From the NCBI GenBank assembly GCA_900753405.1, contig CAADYZ010000002.1:1-27728 (forward strand): a stretch of 27,728 nt of DNA. The letters run 5' to 3'. The notes under the pieces are model-generated. The model was not told the origin of the DNA and ran no database searches. It worked only from the letters and a program-made list of their open reading frames with translations. Both the position numbers and the translations under genes were made by a program. This DNA comes from Campylobacteraceae bacterium (GTDB lineage: Bacteria; Campylobacterota; Campylobacteria; Campylobacterales; Campylobacteraceae). Shown here one piece after another: positions 7,085 to 15,402 of this stretch. The stretch's first letter is position 1. The number at the start of each line of letters is the position of its first letter.

Positions 7085-8212
7085 ATGGTAATTTTAGGCG
7101 CAACAGGTAGCATTGGTAAGAATGCGTTGGAGCTTTGCGAGCGGTTTGGCGTGAGAGTTTTGGGGCTAAGTTGCAACCAAAATGTCGCCTGTCTAAACGA
7201 GCAGATCGCGCGTTTTAAGCCGCTTTTTGTCTGTGTGGGAAGCTGTGAGTTGGCAAGCGAGGTGAAGGGCTGCGAGAGAGTTTTTGTTGGGCAAGAAGGG
7301 CTGCAAGAGCTGCTGAAAGCCTCTTTTGAAGCAGGTGCGCGGCAGGTTGTGAATGCGCTTGTTGGGTTTAGCGGGTTTTTGCCTAGCGTTTGCACTCTTA
7401 AAAACGGTGCGCAGCTTTGCCTGGCAAACAAAGAGTCGCTTGTCGTTGGCGGTAAGTTTTTAAGCAAGCTTTGCAAAAGTGGCGGAGAAATCAGCCCGAT
7501 TGACAGCGAGCATTTTGGGCTGAAATTTTTGCTTCACGGGCGTGAAAAAGAGGTCGAAAAACTCGTCATCACCGCAAGCGGCGGCGCGTTTTACGGCAGG
7601 AGTCGCGAGGAGTTAAACGCCGTCACGCCGTCTCTTGCTTTGAAGCACCCGACTTGGCAAATGGGGGCGAAAATCACCATCGACAGCGCAACTTTGGCGA
7701 ACAAACTTTTTGAGTGCATCGAGGCTTTTTGGCTTTTTGGCTGCAAAAATATCGCCGCTGTTGTCGAACGCACAAGCTTAATCCACGCTTTAATCCAGTT
7801 TAAAGACGGCAGCACAACCGCGCATTTTTGCGAGGCGGATATGAAACTTGCCATCGCCCACGCCACAGGGCTTTACGGCGAACAAAACGGCTTTGAGAAG
7901 ATCTTGCCAAACCTTGACTTGCTTAGCTTAAAGCCGCTTGAATTCCGTCCGATCGATACGCAGGCTTTTGCCATTTTCTCTCTAAAAGACGCGCTCTTGC
8001 AAAAGCCCGATTTAGGCGTGGTGATCAACGCAGCAAACGAGGTTGGCGTGGGGAGTTTTTTGCGTGGTGAGTGCGGATTTTTACAGATCGAAAGTGTCGT
8101 TTTTGCCGCGCTTGACGCCTTTGGCGAGGTGAGTTTAAATGAGGTGGAAGAGGTGGTTGAGTGCGACTTGAAGGTGCGCGAATTTGCAAAGAATTTCTTA
8201 AAAGGGCGGTGA
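7085..8212 (+). CDS. dxr: 1-deoxy-D-xylulose 5-phosphate reductoisomerase
   Basis: Second step of the MEP pathway: NADPH-dependent conversion of DXP to MEP in the cytoplasm. The 375-residue length is normal to slightly short. Motifs seen are the nucleotide-binding GATGSIGKNALEL at the N-terminus, LANKESLVVGG, the metal and substrate site PIDSEHFGLKFLL, TASGGAFYGRS, and HPTWQMGAKITIDSATLANK. ATG 7085 follows AAGAGGTTGAG. In several relatives cdsA precedes dxr; here the atypical regulator does. It lies in the + strand run ispDF-regulator-dxr-leuS-purC. Confidence 0.95.
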   Translation: MVILGATGSIGKNALELCERFGVRVLGLSCNQNVACLNEQIARFKPLFVCVGSCELASEVKGCERVFVGQEGLQELLKASFEAGARQVVNALVGFSGFLPSVCTLKNGAQLCLANKESLVVGGKFLSKLCKSGGEISPIDSEHFGLKFLLHGREKEVEKLVITASGGAFYGRSREELNAVTPSLALKHPTWQMGAKITIDSATLANKLFECIEAFWLFGCKNIAAVVERTSLIHALIQFKDGSTTAHFCEADMKLAIAHATGLYGEQNGFEKILPNLDLLSLKPLEFRPIDTQAFAIFSLKDALLQKPDLGVVINAANEVGVGSFLRGECGFLQIESVVFAALDAFGEVSLNEVEEVVECDLKVREFAKNFLKGR

Positions 8213-8214
8213 TT

Positions 8215-8240
8215 TGTCAAAATCAAATTTGATTTTAGCA
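8215..8240. repeat. Long-form palindromic repeat after dxr
   Basis: TGTC, then the perfect 18-bp palindrome AAAATCAAATTTGATTTT, then AGCA. It starts 2 bp after the dxr stop codon. Confidence 0.75.
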
Positions 8241-8298
8241 AAATTTCAAAATAAACTCAGCAAAATTATTTTAAATTTAAAATTTTTAAAGGATGATG

Positions 8299-10794
8299 AT
8301 GGTTTATGATTCAAAAAAAATCGAGCCATTTTGGCAAGAATTTTGGGCAAAAAGTGGTTACAACGAGCCGCAAGAGGATTTGAGTAAGCCGAAAAAGTAT
8401 ATTCTTTCGATGTTTCCTTACCCAAGCGGCAGGCTGCATATGGGGCATGTGCGAAACTACTCGATCGGCGATGCGATCAGCCGTTTTTGGCGGCTTCGCG
8501 GGGCGAATGTTTTGCAACCAATCGGCTTTGACAGCTTTGGGATGCCTGCTGAAAATGCGGCGATCAAACACGGAATTCACCCAAAAACTTGGACTTATGA
8601 GAATATTGACTATATGACGCGCGAGCTTGAAGTGCTAGGTTTTAGTTTTTCAAAAACTCGCCAACTTGCAACGAGTGACGCGATCTACACGCGTTGGGAG
8701 CAGGAATTTTTCACAAAACTTTACGAAAAAGGGCTGGTTTATCGCAAAAATGCGACCGTGAATTGGTGCGAGACGGACGCGACTGTGCTTGCAAACGAGC
8801 AGGTCGAGGAGGGCAAGTGCTGGCGTTGCGGGAATGAGGTCGTGCAAAAGCAGATGCCGGGTTATTACTTGAAGATCACCGCTTACGCGCAAGAGTTGCT
8901 TGACGACATCAAAAAGTTGCAAGGAAAATGGCCGCAACAAGTGCTGACGATGCAAGAAAATTGGATCGGCAGGAGTGTGGGTTTGGAGTTTAGTTTCAAG
9001 CTTGATGAAGAGAGTGCGAAGCGTTGCGGCAAGAGCGAATTTGAGGTTTTCACGACTAGACCTGACACGATTTACGGCGTAAGCTACTGTGCGCTCAGCC
9101 CTGAACACGAGGTTGTCAAGGGCGTTTTTGCCTCGCTTAGTGCGCAAAAGCAAGAAAAACTTCGCCAAATTCAAAACCAAACGCCGCGACAAAGGCAGAT
9201 GAGCGAGAAAGATGGGGTGGATTTGGAGTTGTTCGTCACGCATCCGCTAAGCGGCGCGAAAATCCCCGTTTGGTGCGCGAATTTCGTGCTAAGCGACTAC
9301 GGCAGCGGCGCGGTGATGGCTGTGCCTGCGGGGGACGAGCGGGACTTTGAGTTTGCGAGTAAATTCGGTTTGAGCATTCCAAACATCTTTGAAGGCGAGG
9401 TTGCTCTGCCAAGTGCTGAGAAGTGCCACACCTACAAAGATGGGATCATCGCTGGACTTGCTTACGCGGAGGCAAACGAGGCGATCGTCTCAAAATTCGA
9501 GCAAGAATTTGGCGGCAAAAGGGTGATCAACTACAAGCTGCGCGACTGGGGAATTTCGCGCCAACGCTACTGGGGCGCGCCTGTGCCGATGGTGCATTGT
9601 GAGAAGTGCGGCGTTGTGGCTGAGACGAATTTGCCCGTGCTGCTGCCTGAGGATGTGCAGATCACTGGCAAGGGAAACCCGCTTGAAAAGCACCCGACTT
9701 GGAAGTTTTGCCGTTGTCCAAAGTGCGGTGGCGAGGCAAAGCGCGAGTGTGATACGATGGACACATTTTTTGAGAGTTCGTGGTATTTTGCGCGTTTTGC
9801 GAGCGATCCAAAGTCGTGGCAAAACACCGCGTTAGAGCCAAAAAGCGTGAATTACTGGATGCCTGTGGATGAATACATCGGCGGGATCGAACACGCCATT
9901 TTGCACCTGCTTTACGCGCGATTTTTCCAAAAGGCGTTGCGTGACATCGGCTACTTGCAAGACGACGAGCCGTTTAGCTCGCTTTTGACGCAAGGAATGG
10001 TGCTAAAAGACGGTGCGAAGATGAGTAAAAGCAAGGGAAACACCGTTGATCCTGACGAGATCATTTCGCGTTTTGGCGCAGACACCGCGAGGCTTTTCAT
10101 CCTCTTTGCTGCGCCGCCTCAAAAAGAGCTTGAATACAACGAAAATGCCGTTGAAGGTGCGTTTCGCTTCATCTCGCGTCTGTTTGCAAAAGCAGACGGA
10201 GTTGTGCGGGGCGAGAAGTTGCCGCAGATCGACCACCAACGCCTAAACAAGGCGAGCAAAGAGGCGCGAAAGAAGGTTTTTGAGGCGCTTTTGAAGGCGA
10301 GGGATGTTTTTGGGGACGAGAGTTTTGGCGAGGCGGCAGGCGCGAAAGAACAGGGCGAGTTGTCAAATTCGAATTTGACACAAAAACGCGGCACTTTTGC
10401 CTTTAACACGCTCATCGCGGCGTGTATGGAGGCGTTAAACGCACTGAGTGCGCAAGAGGACGCGGCGGTTTTGAGCGAAGGCTACTGGGTGTTACTAAAC
10501 CTGCTCGAACCAGTCATCCCGCACGCGGCGTGGGAGCTAAGTGACAAGTTGTTTAACCGCGCGAATTTAGGCAGCGCGGTGGTTTGTCACGAGGCGTTGC
10601 AGAGCGATTTGGTTAGGCTTGGCGTTAGTGTTAATGGCAAATTGCGCGGCGAAGTCGAGGTGGCAAACGAGGCGGGCAAAGAGGAGGTCATCGTAGCAGC
10701 GCGCGCGGCGGTGGCGAAGTGGTTAGATGGCAAGGAGGTCGTAAAGGAGATTTTCGTGCCAAAAAAATTAGTGAATTTTGTGATCAAAGCTTAA
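8299..10794 (+). CDS. leuS: Leucyl-tRNA synthetase
   Basis: Class I aminoacyl-tRNA synthetase charging tRNA-Leu; about 831 residues. Signature motifs are YPSGRLHMGHVRNY (HIGH), WCETDATVLANEQVEEGKC, the editing domain with TTRPDTIYGVSYC and DYGSGAVMAVPAGDERD, a four-cysteine segment CEKCG...CPKCGGEAKREC (likely zinc site), and KMSKSKGN near residue 573. Three ATGs in a row (8293, 8296, 8299) follow AAAGG (8288-8292); the third has the best spacing and gives MVYDSKK. In the C-terminal helical region, about 25-30 extra residues between LLKARDVFGDES and FNTLIAACMEALNAL include SNSNLT, encoded by a perfect 20-bp palindromic repeat. purC follows after 13 bp. Confidence 0.96.
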   Translation: MVYDSKKIEPFWQEFWAKSGYNEPQEDLSKPKKYILSMFPYPSGRLHMGHVRNYSIGDAISRFWRLRGANVLQPIGFDSFGMPAENAAIKHGIHPKTWTYENIDYMTRELEVLGFSFSKTRQLATSDAIYTRWEQEFFTKLYEKGLVYRKNATVNWCETDATVLANEQVEEGKCWRCGNEVVQKQMPGYYLKITAYAQELLDDIKKLQGKWPQQVLTMQENWIGRSVGLEFSFKLDEESAKRCGKSEFEVFTTRPDTIYGVSYCALSPEHEVVKGVFASLSAQKQEKLRQIQNQTPRQRQMSEKDGVDLELFVTHPLSGAKIPVWCANFVLSDYGSGAVMAVPAGDERDFEFASKFGLSIPNIFEGEVALPSAEKCHTYKDGIIAGLAYAEANEAIVSKFEQEFGGKRVINYKLRDWGISRQRYWGAPVPMVHCEKCGVVAETNLPVLLPEDVQITGKGNPLEKHPTWKFCRCPKCGGEAKRECDTMDTFFESSWYFARFASDPKSWQNTALEPKSVNYWMPVDEYIGGIEHAILHLLYARFFQKALRDIGYLQDDEPFSSLLTQGMVLKDGAKMSKSKGNTVDPDEIISRFGADTARLFILFAAPPQKELEYNENAVEGAFRFISRLFAKADGVVRGEKLPQIDHQRLNKASKEARKKVFEALLKARDVFGDESFGEAAGAKEQGELSNSNLTQKRGTFAFNTLIAACMEALNALSAQEDAAVLSEGYWVLLNLLEPVIPHAAWELSDKLFNRANLGSAVVCHEALQSDLVRLGVSVNGKLRGEVEVANEAGKEEVIVAARAAVAKWLDGKEVVKEIFVPKKLVNFVIKA
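10361..10380. repeat. Perfect 20-bp palindrome inside leuS
   Basis: TGTCAAATTCGAATTTGACA is exactly self-complementary. The same 20 bases recur after the PBP1A gene (26323-26342), and 18 of them inside the helicase gene (23446-23463). Here they are translated in frame as part of GELSNSNLTQ. Confidence 0.9.
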
Positions 10795-10807
10795 TTAAGG
10801 AGAAAAA

Positions 10808-11518
10808 ATGCAAAAGCTTAACCAACTTTACGAGGGAAAAGCAAAAAAAGTTTTCGCAACAAGCGATGAAAATTTGGTGATTGTCTCTTACAAGGATGAT
10901 GCGACTGCGTTTAACGGGGCGAAAAAAGGCTCGATTGCGGGAAAAGGCGTGGTGAATAACAAAATGAGCAACGCGCTTATGAAACAACTTGAAGCAAACG
11001 GCGTGAAAACGCACTTTGTTGAGGAGTTAAACGAGCGTGAAACACTTGTCAAAAAGGTGAGCATCGTGCCTTTGGAAGTCATCATCCGCAACATTAGCGC
11101 GGGCAGTTTTGCGGCGAGATTTGGCGTGAAAGAGGGGATCGTTTTTGACGCTCCGACAATCGAGTTTTGCTTAAAAGACGACTCTTTGAACGACCCGATG
11201 TTGGCTGAGCCGCACATCTACGCGCTAAAACTTGCAACACCTGCGGAGGTCGAGCAGATCAAGCAAATGGCGTTTAAAATCAACGACTTTTTGCGCGAAT
11301 TCTACTCACATCTTGGCATCACCTTGGTGGATTTTAAGCTTGAATTTGGGCGGTTAAGCAGCGGCGAGATCGTCTTGGCGGATGAGATTTCGCCGGACAC
11401 TTCGCGGCTTTGGGACAGCAAAACGGGCGAGAAGCTCGACAAAGACAGGTTTAGGCGCGACCTTGGCGGAGTCGAAGAGGCTTACGCGGAGGTTTTTGCG
11501 CGACTTGGGTTGAAGTAG
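10808..11518 (+). CDS. purC: SAICAR synthase (purine biosynthesis)
   Basis: Joins CAIR and aspartate with ATP to form SAICAR. 236 residues, normal for the short bacterial form. Motifs: LYEGKAKKVFAT at the N-terminus, SYKDDATAFNGAKKGSIAGKG, IIRNISAGSFAARFG, LVDFKLEFGR and DEISPDTSRLWD. ATG 10808 follows AAGGAG with good spacing. It probably shares a transcript with leuS. In C. jejuni purC is followed by purS and purQ; here the next 670 bp contain no gene. Confidence 0.95.
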   Translation: MQKLNQLYEGKAKKVFATSDENLVIVSYKDDATAFNGAKKGSIAGKGVVNNKMSNALMKQLEANGVKTHFVEELNERETLVKKVSIVPLEVIIRNISAGSFAARFGVKEGIVFDAPTIEFCLKDDSLNDPMLAEPHIYALKLATPAEVEQIKQMAFKINDFLREFYSHLGITLVDFKLEFGRLSSGEIVLADEISPDTSRLWDSKTGEKLDKDRFRRDLGGVEEAYAEVFARLGLK

Positions 11519-11532
11519 GGCAAAAACCAAAA

Positions 11533-11558
11533 CCGCCTTGCGTTGGCGGCGTTTTGTT
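11533..11558 (+). terminator. Probable terminator after purC
   Basis: CCGCC (11533-11537) pairs with GGCGG (11545-11549) across TTGCGTT, followed by CGTTTTGTTTG. It lies 15 bp after the purC stop at the end of a long + strand gene run. Confidence 0.5.
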
Positions 11559-11751
11559 TGTGCGGCGTCTCGTTTAGCGAGGCGACCTGCACTGGCAAGG
11601 CGGCTGCTTTGGCAAATTGTCAAAACTAAATTTAAAACTCTGTTATTTTGCAAAACAAATTCAGTTTTTGCAAAATCGCAATTTTTTACTTAAATTCGAT
11701 TTTTTTCAGTTTTGAATTTTCGAAGACTTTGCGATTTGTTTTTTTAAAAGG

Positions 11752-11863
11752 GGACAAGGGAGGGGGCTCGAATTGCGAAGTCGCTCCCCTTGTCCTCTTT
11801 ATAATCCCCCAATCCCCAACAACGCTTTCAAGGTTGTGTAAAAAACTGATAGTTTTTTTTACG
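11752..11863 (-). repeat. Composite repeat block (copy 2), with hairpins
   Basis: On the minus strand the module order matches 2641-2760: a hairpin around CTATCAGTTTTTTAC, CAACCTTGAAAGCGTTGTT, a G-rich stretch, and AAGGGGAGCGACTT running to GAGCCCC. GGACAAGGG (11752-11760) pairs with CCCTTGTCC (11787-11795), giving a strong 9-bp stem next to a T-rich run, so the block may also end transcription. The A12G12 tract of the other copy is absent. Confidence 0.8.
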
Positions 11864-11889
11864 ATTAATCTAAATTTTTAGGCATTTTG

Positions 11890-11907
11890 AAAATCAAATT
11901 TGATTTT
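11890..11907. repeat. Perfect 18-bp palindrome, long-form core
   Basis: AAAATCAAATTTGATTTT, followed by TGCAAATT. The same core occurs after dxr and upstream of the PBP1A gene. Confidence 0.75.
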
Positions 11908-11943
11908 TGCAAATTGGATTTTTGGTTCTTTATAGCTGTTATG

Positions 11944-12118
11944 AAATTTTCAAAGCGTTGCTTTGAAAATTTAGGCACTTTTGCCTCCGCAAAAGTGTAG
12001 GTGAAACATTATTTTACAATTGCAAGGTGGGGTTTTGGATTTAAATTAAACGATTTATCGTAGTTTGCAGACGCAAACGCGCAGGTGAAGTATTTTTTTA
12101 CAATTTTTGTCAAGTTTG
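11944..12118 (-). repeat. Composite repeat, copy 3, with covarying hairpins
   Basis: Hairpin A is AAATTTTCAAAGC / GCTTTGAAAATTT (11944-11956, 11960-11972; 13 bp, 3-base loop). Hairpin B is CACTTTTGC / GCAAAAGTG (11976-11984, 11989-11997; 9 bp). Then come GTAGGTGAAACATT, TTTTACAATTGCA and TTTTGGATTTAAAT as in copy 2, and a diverged end with GCGCAGGTGAA. Compared with copy 2, paired bases change together while loops differ. Confidence 0.85.
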
Positions 12119-12130
12119 TTAATCAGCTTC

Positions 12131-12196
12131 AAACCAGCCATCAAAAAGCCTAAAACCAGCCGCGCTCAAAAACCAAACCAGCCACGCGCTACTTAA
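12131..12196. repeat. Three-unit 22-bp degenerate tandem repeat
   Basis: AAACCAGCC occurs at 12131, 12153 and 12175, exactly 22 bp apart, with diverged remainders. The last unit overlaps the 3' end and stop codon of the family 2 glycosyltransferase gene. Confidence 0.55.
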
Positions 12197-13261
12197 ACGC
12201 CGCTTTGTTCTCCTCAACGAAGGCTTTTAGCCTCGCTTCGGACTCTTTGACGGCTCGATTTTCTTGTTTTAACTTGCCTTTGATCGGCAGTTTTTGCCAG
12301 CTTAAAATCCACCTTGCTAAATGCCTGTTAAAACCGCGTGCAAGCCTTGCATGGTAGGTTGCGAGTAGCTTTTGGTAAGCCAAGTTTGCGGGCGAGAGTT
12401 TGGCTTGGAGGCGGGCGATGTGTTGTTGGAGGTTTAGGGCGAGTGCTTGCAAAAAGAGTTTGTGCCGCTCGTTTTTGTGCGTGGCGTAGTGCGTGTGGGT
12501 AAGCTGCTCCACGCGCCCGAGGACAAAACGCAAGTCGCTCTCTCTGCGTTCTAAAATTTGCTTGTCAAACACGCGCGTCACGGAATTTGGGTTAAGGCAG
12601 TAGTAGTAGTTCGCTCCGCCAAGCAACGCGCATTTTTCACTCACGCTTAAAATCGCCGCAAAAGCTAGCATATCCTCACTCTGCGTCACTTTTTGCGTGA
12701 CGCTCAAAAGCTTGTTGGCTTGAAGGTAGGTTTGTTTATTTACACATTTATCACAAAGTGACCAAAACACTTCTTGCCCAAAATAACGCGCCTCAAATTC
12801 GCTCACGCTTAGCACGCTGCTTTGCTCAACTTGGCTAAACGGCTCAAACTCGCCGTCTGGCTTTTGCAGCAAAATGCTAAACTTTACAAAATCGACCTTC
12901 CCCCCCCGTTTGCGTCAAACGCGCCAGCGTGGCTCAAAATTTCAAAGCATCTTTGGCAAATCTCTTTATCAAAGTAGTCATCCGCGTCACAAAAGAGTAG
13001 ATACTCTCCGTTTGCCGCCGCCGCTCCTTGCCGTCTTGTCTCAAACAGCCCTAAGTTGTGTGGGTTTTTGACGATTTTCACTCGCGCGTCTTTTGCGGCA
13101 AACTCGCTAAGGACTGACGCTGAGTTGTCACTCCCGCAGTCATCAACGCAGATGATCTCGATTTGCTTGAAACTTTGTTGCGTGAGGCTTTCAAGCGCGC
13201 GGGCGATGTAGTCTTGGGCGTTATAAACAGGGACGATGACAGAAAAAAGTGGGTTTTGCAT
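12189..13261 (-). CDS. Family 2 glycosyltransferase, phase-variable, OFF (frameshift at G8)
   Basis: ATG 13261 follows AAGGA and opens a GT-A glycosyltransferase: FSVIVPVYNAQDYIARALESL, the nucleotide-sugar site DDCGSDNS and the DxD motif FCDADDYFD. The frame enters a run of eight G (minus strand, 12907-12900) and stops at 12884 after GGGRSIL. The C-terminal half (to 12189) lies in another frame. I checked the joins: G9 reads NGGGKVDFVKFSILLQKPDGEF and gives one protein of 357 residues; G7 stops within nine codons. So the gene is whole except for tract length. Donor and acceptor sugars unknown; a role in LOS or other surface glycan is inferred from the family and the contingency tract. It is the last gene of the minus-strand run. 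Confidence 0.9.
12900..12907 (-). repeat. G8 contingency tract in family 2 glycosyltransferase
   Basis: Eight G on the coding strand, within the length range known to slip in Campylobacter. One more G restores the full reading frame. Confidence 0.9.
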
Positions 13262-13292
13262 AAAAATTCCTTAGCAAACCGCCGCGCGCAAA

Positions 13293-13310
13293 TGTCAAAA
13301 CCGAATTTGA
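13293..13310. repeat. Short palindromic repeat after the aminotransferase gene
   Basis: TGTCAAAACCGAATTTGA, in the 75-bp space between the aminotransferase stop and the glycosyltransferase start. Confidence 0.75.
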
Positions 13311-13336
13311 AACCACGCGTGGCGTTGAGAGTAAAA

Positions 13337-14542
13337 TTAGCCTTTGGCGAGGTATTTTTTGATGTTTCTAGCGGCTTGGCGGATGCGATTTTCGTTTTCA
13401 ATAAAGGCGATGCGGACATATTTATCCCCCGCGACTCCAAAACCGCCGCCGGGGCTTACAGCAACATTTGCCTGCGTCAAAAGCTCCATCGCAAACTCCT
13501 TGCTTGTGAGATGAAGTTTGCTTTGCGGAAGTTTTGCCCACGCAAACATACTCGCGCGCGGCGAGGCGACTTGCCAGCCCGCGTCTGCGAACGAGGCAAT
13601 GAGGCAGTCTTTGCGGCGTTGATAGGTTTGGCGAATTTGCTCGACACACTCTTGCGAGCTGTCAAGGGCGATGGTCGAGGCGACTTGAATGGGCGTGAAC
13701 ATCCCGTAGTCAAACCACGACTTGATCTTCTTCAACGCGGCGACTAGGCGGGCGTTTCCGCACATAAACCCAACGCGCCAACCAGCCATATTGTAGCTTT
13801 TTGAGAGCGTGTAAAACTCGACCGCGACATCCTTTGCGCCCTGCGCTTCGAAGATGCTTGGCGTTTTGTAGCCGTCAAAGCTGATCTCAGCATAAGCGAT
13901 GTCGCTGATGATGTAAAAGCGCTCTTTTTTAGCAAGATCAACCAAGCGTTGGTAAAAATTTTTGCTGCAAATCACCGTTGTTGGGTTGTGCGGGAAATTT
14001 ACGACTATGTATTTTGGGCGTGGGATGCTCTCTTCAAAAATTCGCTCCAAATCCTCAAAAAATGCCTCTTCGTTAAGCTCGAAATTCTCGTCATAATGCA
14101 GCGGCATTTTAGCGACATTCCCTCCTGCGAGGATGAAAGCTTGCGTGTGGATCGGATAAGCAGGCTCGGGCACAACAGCGACATCCCCGGGATTGATGAT
14201 CGCACGGCAGAGATTGACAAAGCCCTCTTTGCTGCCCATTGTTGCGACCGCTTCGGTGTCGGCGTCAAGCTCAACGCCGTATTTTCGTTTATACCAATTA
14301 CAGACCGCGAGGCGGAGTTTGTAAATGCCTTGACTGACGCTGTAACCGTGCGTTTTGTCCTTTTGCACGCTCTCGCAAAGCTTGTCGATGATGTGCTGTG
14401 GCGTTCTTCCGTCAGGGTTTCCCATCGAAAAGTCGATGATATCCTCGCCCGCGTGACGCGCTTTCATCTTCAACGCATTCATCTCCGCAAAAGCGTAATT
14501 TGGCAGCCTCTCAATCGTGTTAAAGCGAATTTCTTCGAACAT
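13337..14542 (-). CDS. PLP-dependent aminotransferase, class I/II
   Basis: 401 residues, fold type I. Motifs: DFSMGNPDGRTP near the N-terminus, EPAYPIHTQAFILAGG, VNFPHNPTT, SDIAYAEISFDG (Asp that binds the pyridine nitrogen), and the Schiff-base lysine in TLSKSYNMAGWRVGF. The pattern resembles the AlaC / LL-diaminopimelate aminotransferase-like group, but the substrate cannot be told from sequence. ATG 14542 follows AAGGAGGG. The order methyltransferase, exported protein, aminotransferase matches what I recall of C. jejuni Cj0153c to Cj0150c, suggesting a conserved operon. Confidence 0.9.
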   Translation of the reverse strand: MFEEIRFNTIERLPNYAFAEMNALKMKARHAGEDIIDFSMGNPDGRTPQHIIDKLCESVQKDKTHGYSVSQGIYKLRLAVCNWYKRKYGVELDADTEAVATMGSKEGFVNLCRAIINPGDVAVVPEPAYPIHTQAFILAGGNVAKMPLHYDENFELNEEAFFEDLERIFEESIPRPKYIVVNFPHNPTTVICSKNFYQRLVDLAKKERFYIISDIAYAEISFDGYKTPSIFEAQGAKDVAVEFYTLSKSYNMAGWRVGFMCGNARLVAALKKIKSWFDYGMFTPIQVASTIALDSSQECVEQIRQTYQRRKDCLIASFADAGWQVASPRASMFAWAKLPQSKLHLTSKEFAMELLTQANVAVSPGGGFGVAGDKYVRIAFIENENRIRQAARNIKKYLAKG

Positions 14543-14561
14543 ACTCCCTCCTTGAATTTGG

Positions 14562-15386
14562 TTATTTGATCAAAACTTCGATCCCGCGTCTGATGTTTTG
14601 TAGTGAAAATGTGTCGCCAACAAGTGCGTAACGCGCCCCTTTTGGGACATTTAGGTTGATATAATTTTTCTCATCCAATAGGCGGTTTTGCGAAACGAGG
14701 TTTAGTTTTTCGTCAAAAAAGCTCACCCACGGCGTCCAGTGGCTGCCCGCGCGGGCTTGGACTTCGAGCGTTTTTGCCTCTTTTAGGTCAAAAAGGTAGC
14801 TTCTCATCGGAATGTCGATTTTGTATTTCACGCCAAGTTTATAAGGCTCGCCGATGAGTCGTGCGTTTGAAAAGTCAAGCTCATACTCAAAGTCGGTTTG
14901 TCCTGTTTTTTTCACGCGCTTAACCACAACGCCGTATCGCTTCAACTCGGTGTAAAGCGCGGCAGGGCTTAGCATAAACTCGCTTTGGATGCTAAGTTCG
15001 TAGCTCACTTTTCCGCCGATGTTGCTCCACGCAGTCGGCAGCGCTTCGCCAAATTCAAGCTCGTTTAGCACAGAATTTATGACATAAATTAGCAGCATCG
15101 GAGGAATTTCGCCGCCAAACGCCATTTTGCTCTCCCAAATTTTTGAGAAGTTGAAGATGATTAGCCCGCGTGAAGCAAGTGGCGGGATGATTTTGGTAAA
15201 ATCAAGGTTGGAATTTGCGTCTAAAAAGCTCTTTTCGTCCGCGTAAATCTCAGCAAGTGCGGCGGCATTTTTCTCAAAAACCGCCTCACCGACAATCCAC
15301 TTCACCTCGTCTAAAACGCGGTTTTGCGAAGGTTGGTTCGCAAAAATCGCCGCCGTCATCAACAAAATCGCAAAAATTTTTCTCAT
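14562..15386 (-). CDS. Exported protein of unknown function
   Basis: 274 residues. The start MRKIFAILLMTAAIFANQ is a typical Sec signal peptide with a likely cleavage site after IFA. The mature part (LDEVKWIVGEAVFEKNAAAL...) has no transmembrane segment or motif I recognise and no cysteine for lipidation; it ends in a strand-rich region (LNVPKGARYALVGDTFSLQNIRRG). Likely periplasmic. It lies 19 bp upstream of the aminotransferase gene on the same strand. It corresponds by position to the C. jejuni periplasmic protein Cj0151c (from memory). Function unknown. Confidence 0.85.
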   Translation of the reverse strand: MRKIFAILLMTAAIFANQPSQNRVLDEVKWIVGEAVFEKNAAALAEIYADEKSFLDANSNLDFTKIIPPLASRGLIIFNFSKIWESKMAFGGEIPPMLLIYVINSVLNELEFGEALPTAWSNIGGKVSYELSIQSEFMLSPAALYTELKRYGVVVKRVKKTGQTDFEYELDFSNARLIGEPYKLGVKYKIDIPMRSYLFDLKEAKTLEVQARAGSHWTPWVSFFDEKLNLVSQNRLLDEKNYINLNVPKGARYALVGDTFSLQNIRRGIEVLIK

Positions 15387-15402
15387 AAACTCTCTTTTTT
15401 AA

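Larger units (their letters stand above)
11519..12188. other. 670-bp convergent gap holding an inverted copy of the composite repeat
   Basis: The gap lies between the 3' ends of purC (+) and the family 2 glycosyltransferase (-). It holds a terminator, short palindromic repeats (11618, 11890), the composite block on the minus strand (11752-11863), the two-hairpin repeat (11944-12118) and a 22-bp tandem repeat (12131-12196). The open frame at 11648-11881 is a repeat translation without a ribosome-binding site. No RNA gene recognised. Confidence 0.75.

Noticed and set aside
8650..9243. 197-codon open frame antisense to leuS
   Set aside because: Fully inside leuS with its conserved motifs on the other strand; no motif or start signal of its own.
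11648..11881. 77-codon open frame after purC
   Set aside because: Made of AT-rich repeat sequence and the composite block, with no ribosome-binding site or domain; the related block at 2641-2760 does not keep the frame.
12872..12872. Treating the C-terminal half of the family 2 glycosyltransferase as its own gene starting at TTG 12872
   Set aside because: No ribosome-binding site, and the half joins the upstream half exactly when one G is added to the tract.
13312..13321. CCACGCGTGG palindrome as a terminator of the aminotransferase gene
   Set aside because: Stem of 10 bases with no loop and only three T after it; too weak to call.
13163..14569. Open frames antisense to the aminotransferase and glycosyltransferase genes (13163-13747, 13949-14569)
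   Set aside because: Shadow frames in G+C-rich codons; the minus strand carries complete, recognisable enzymes.
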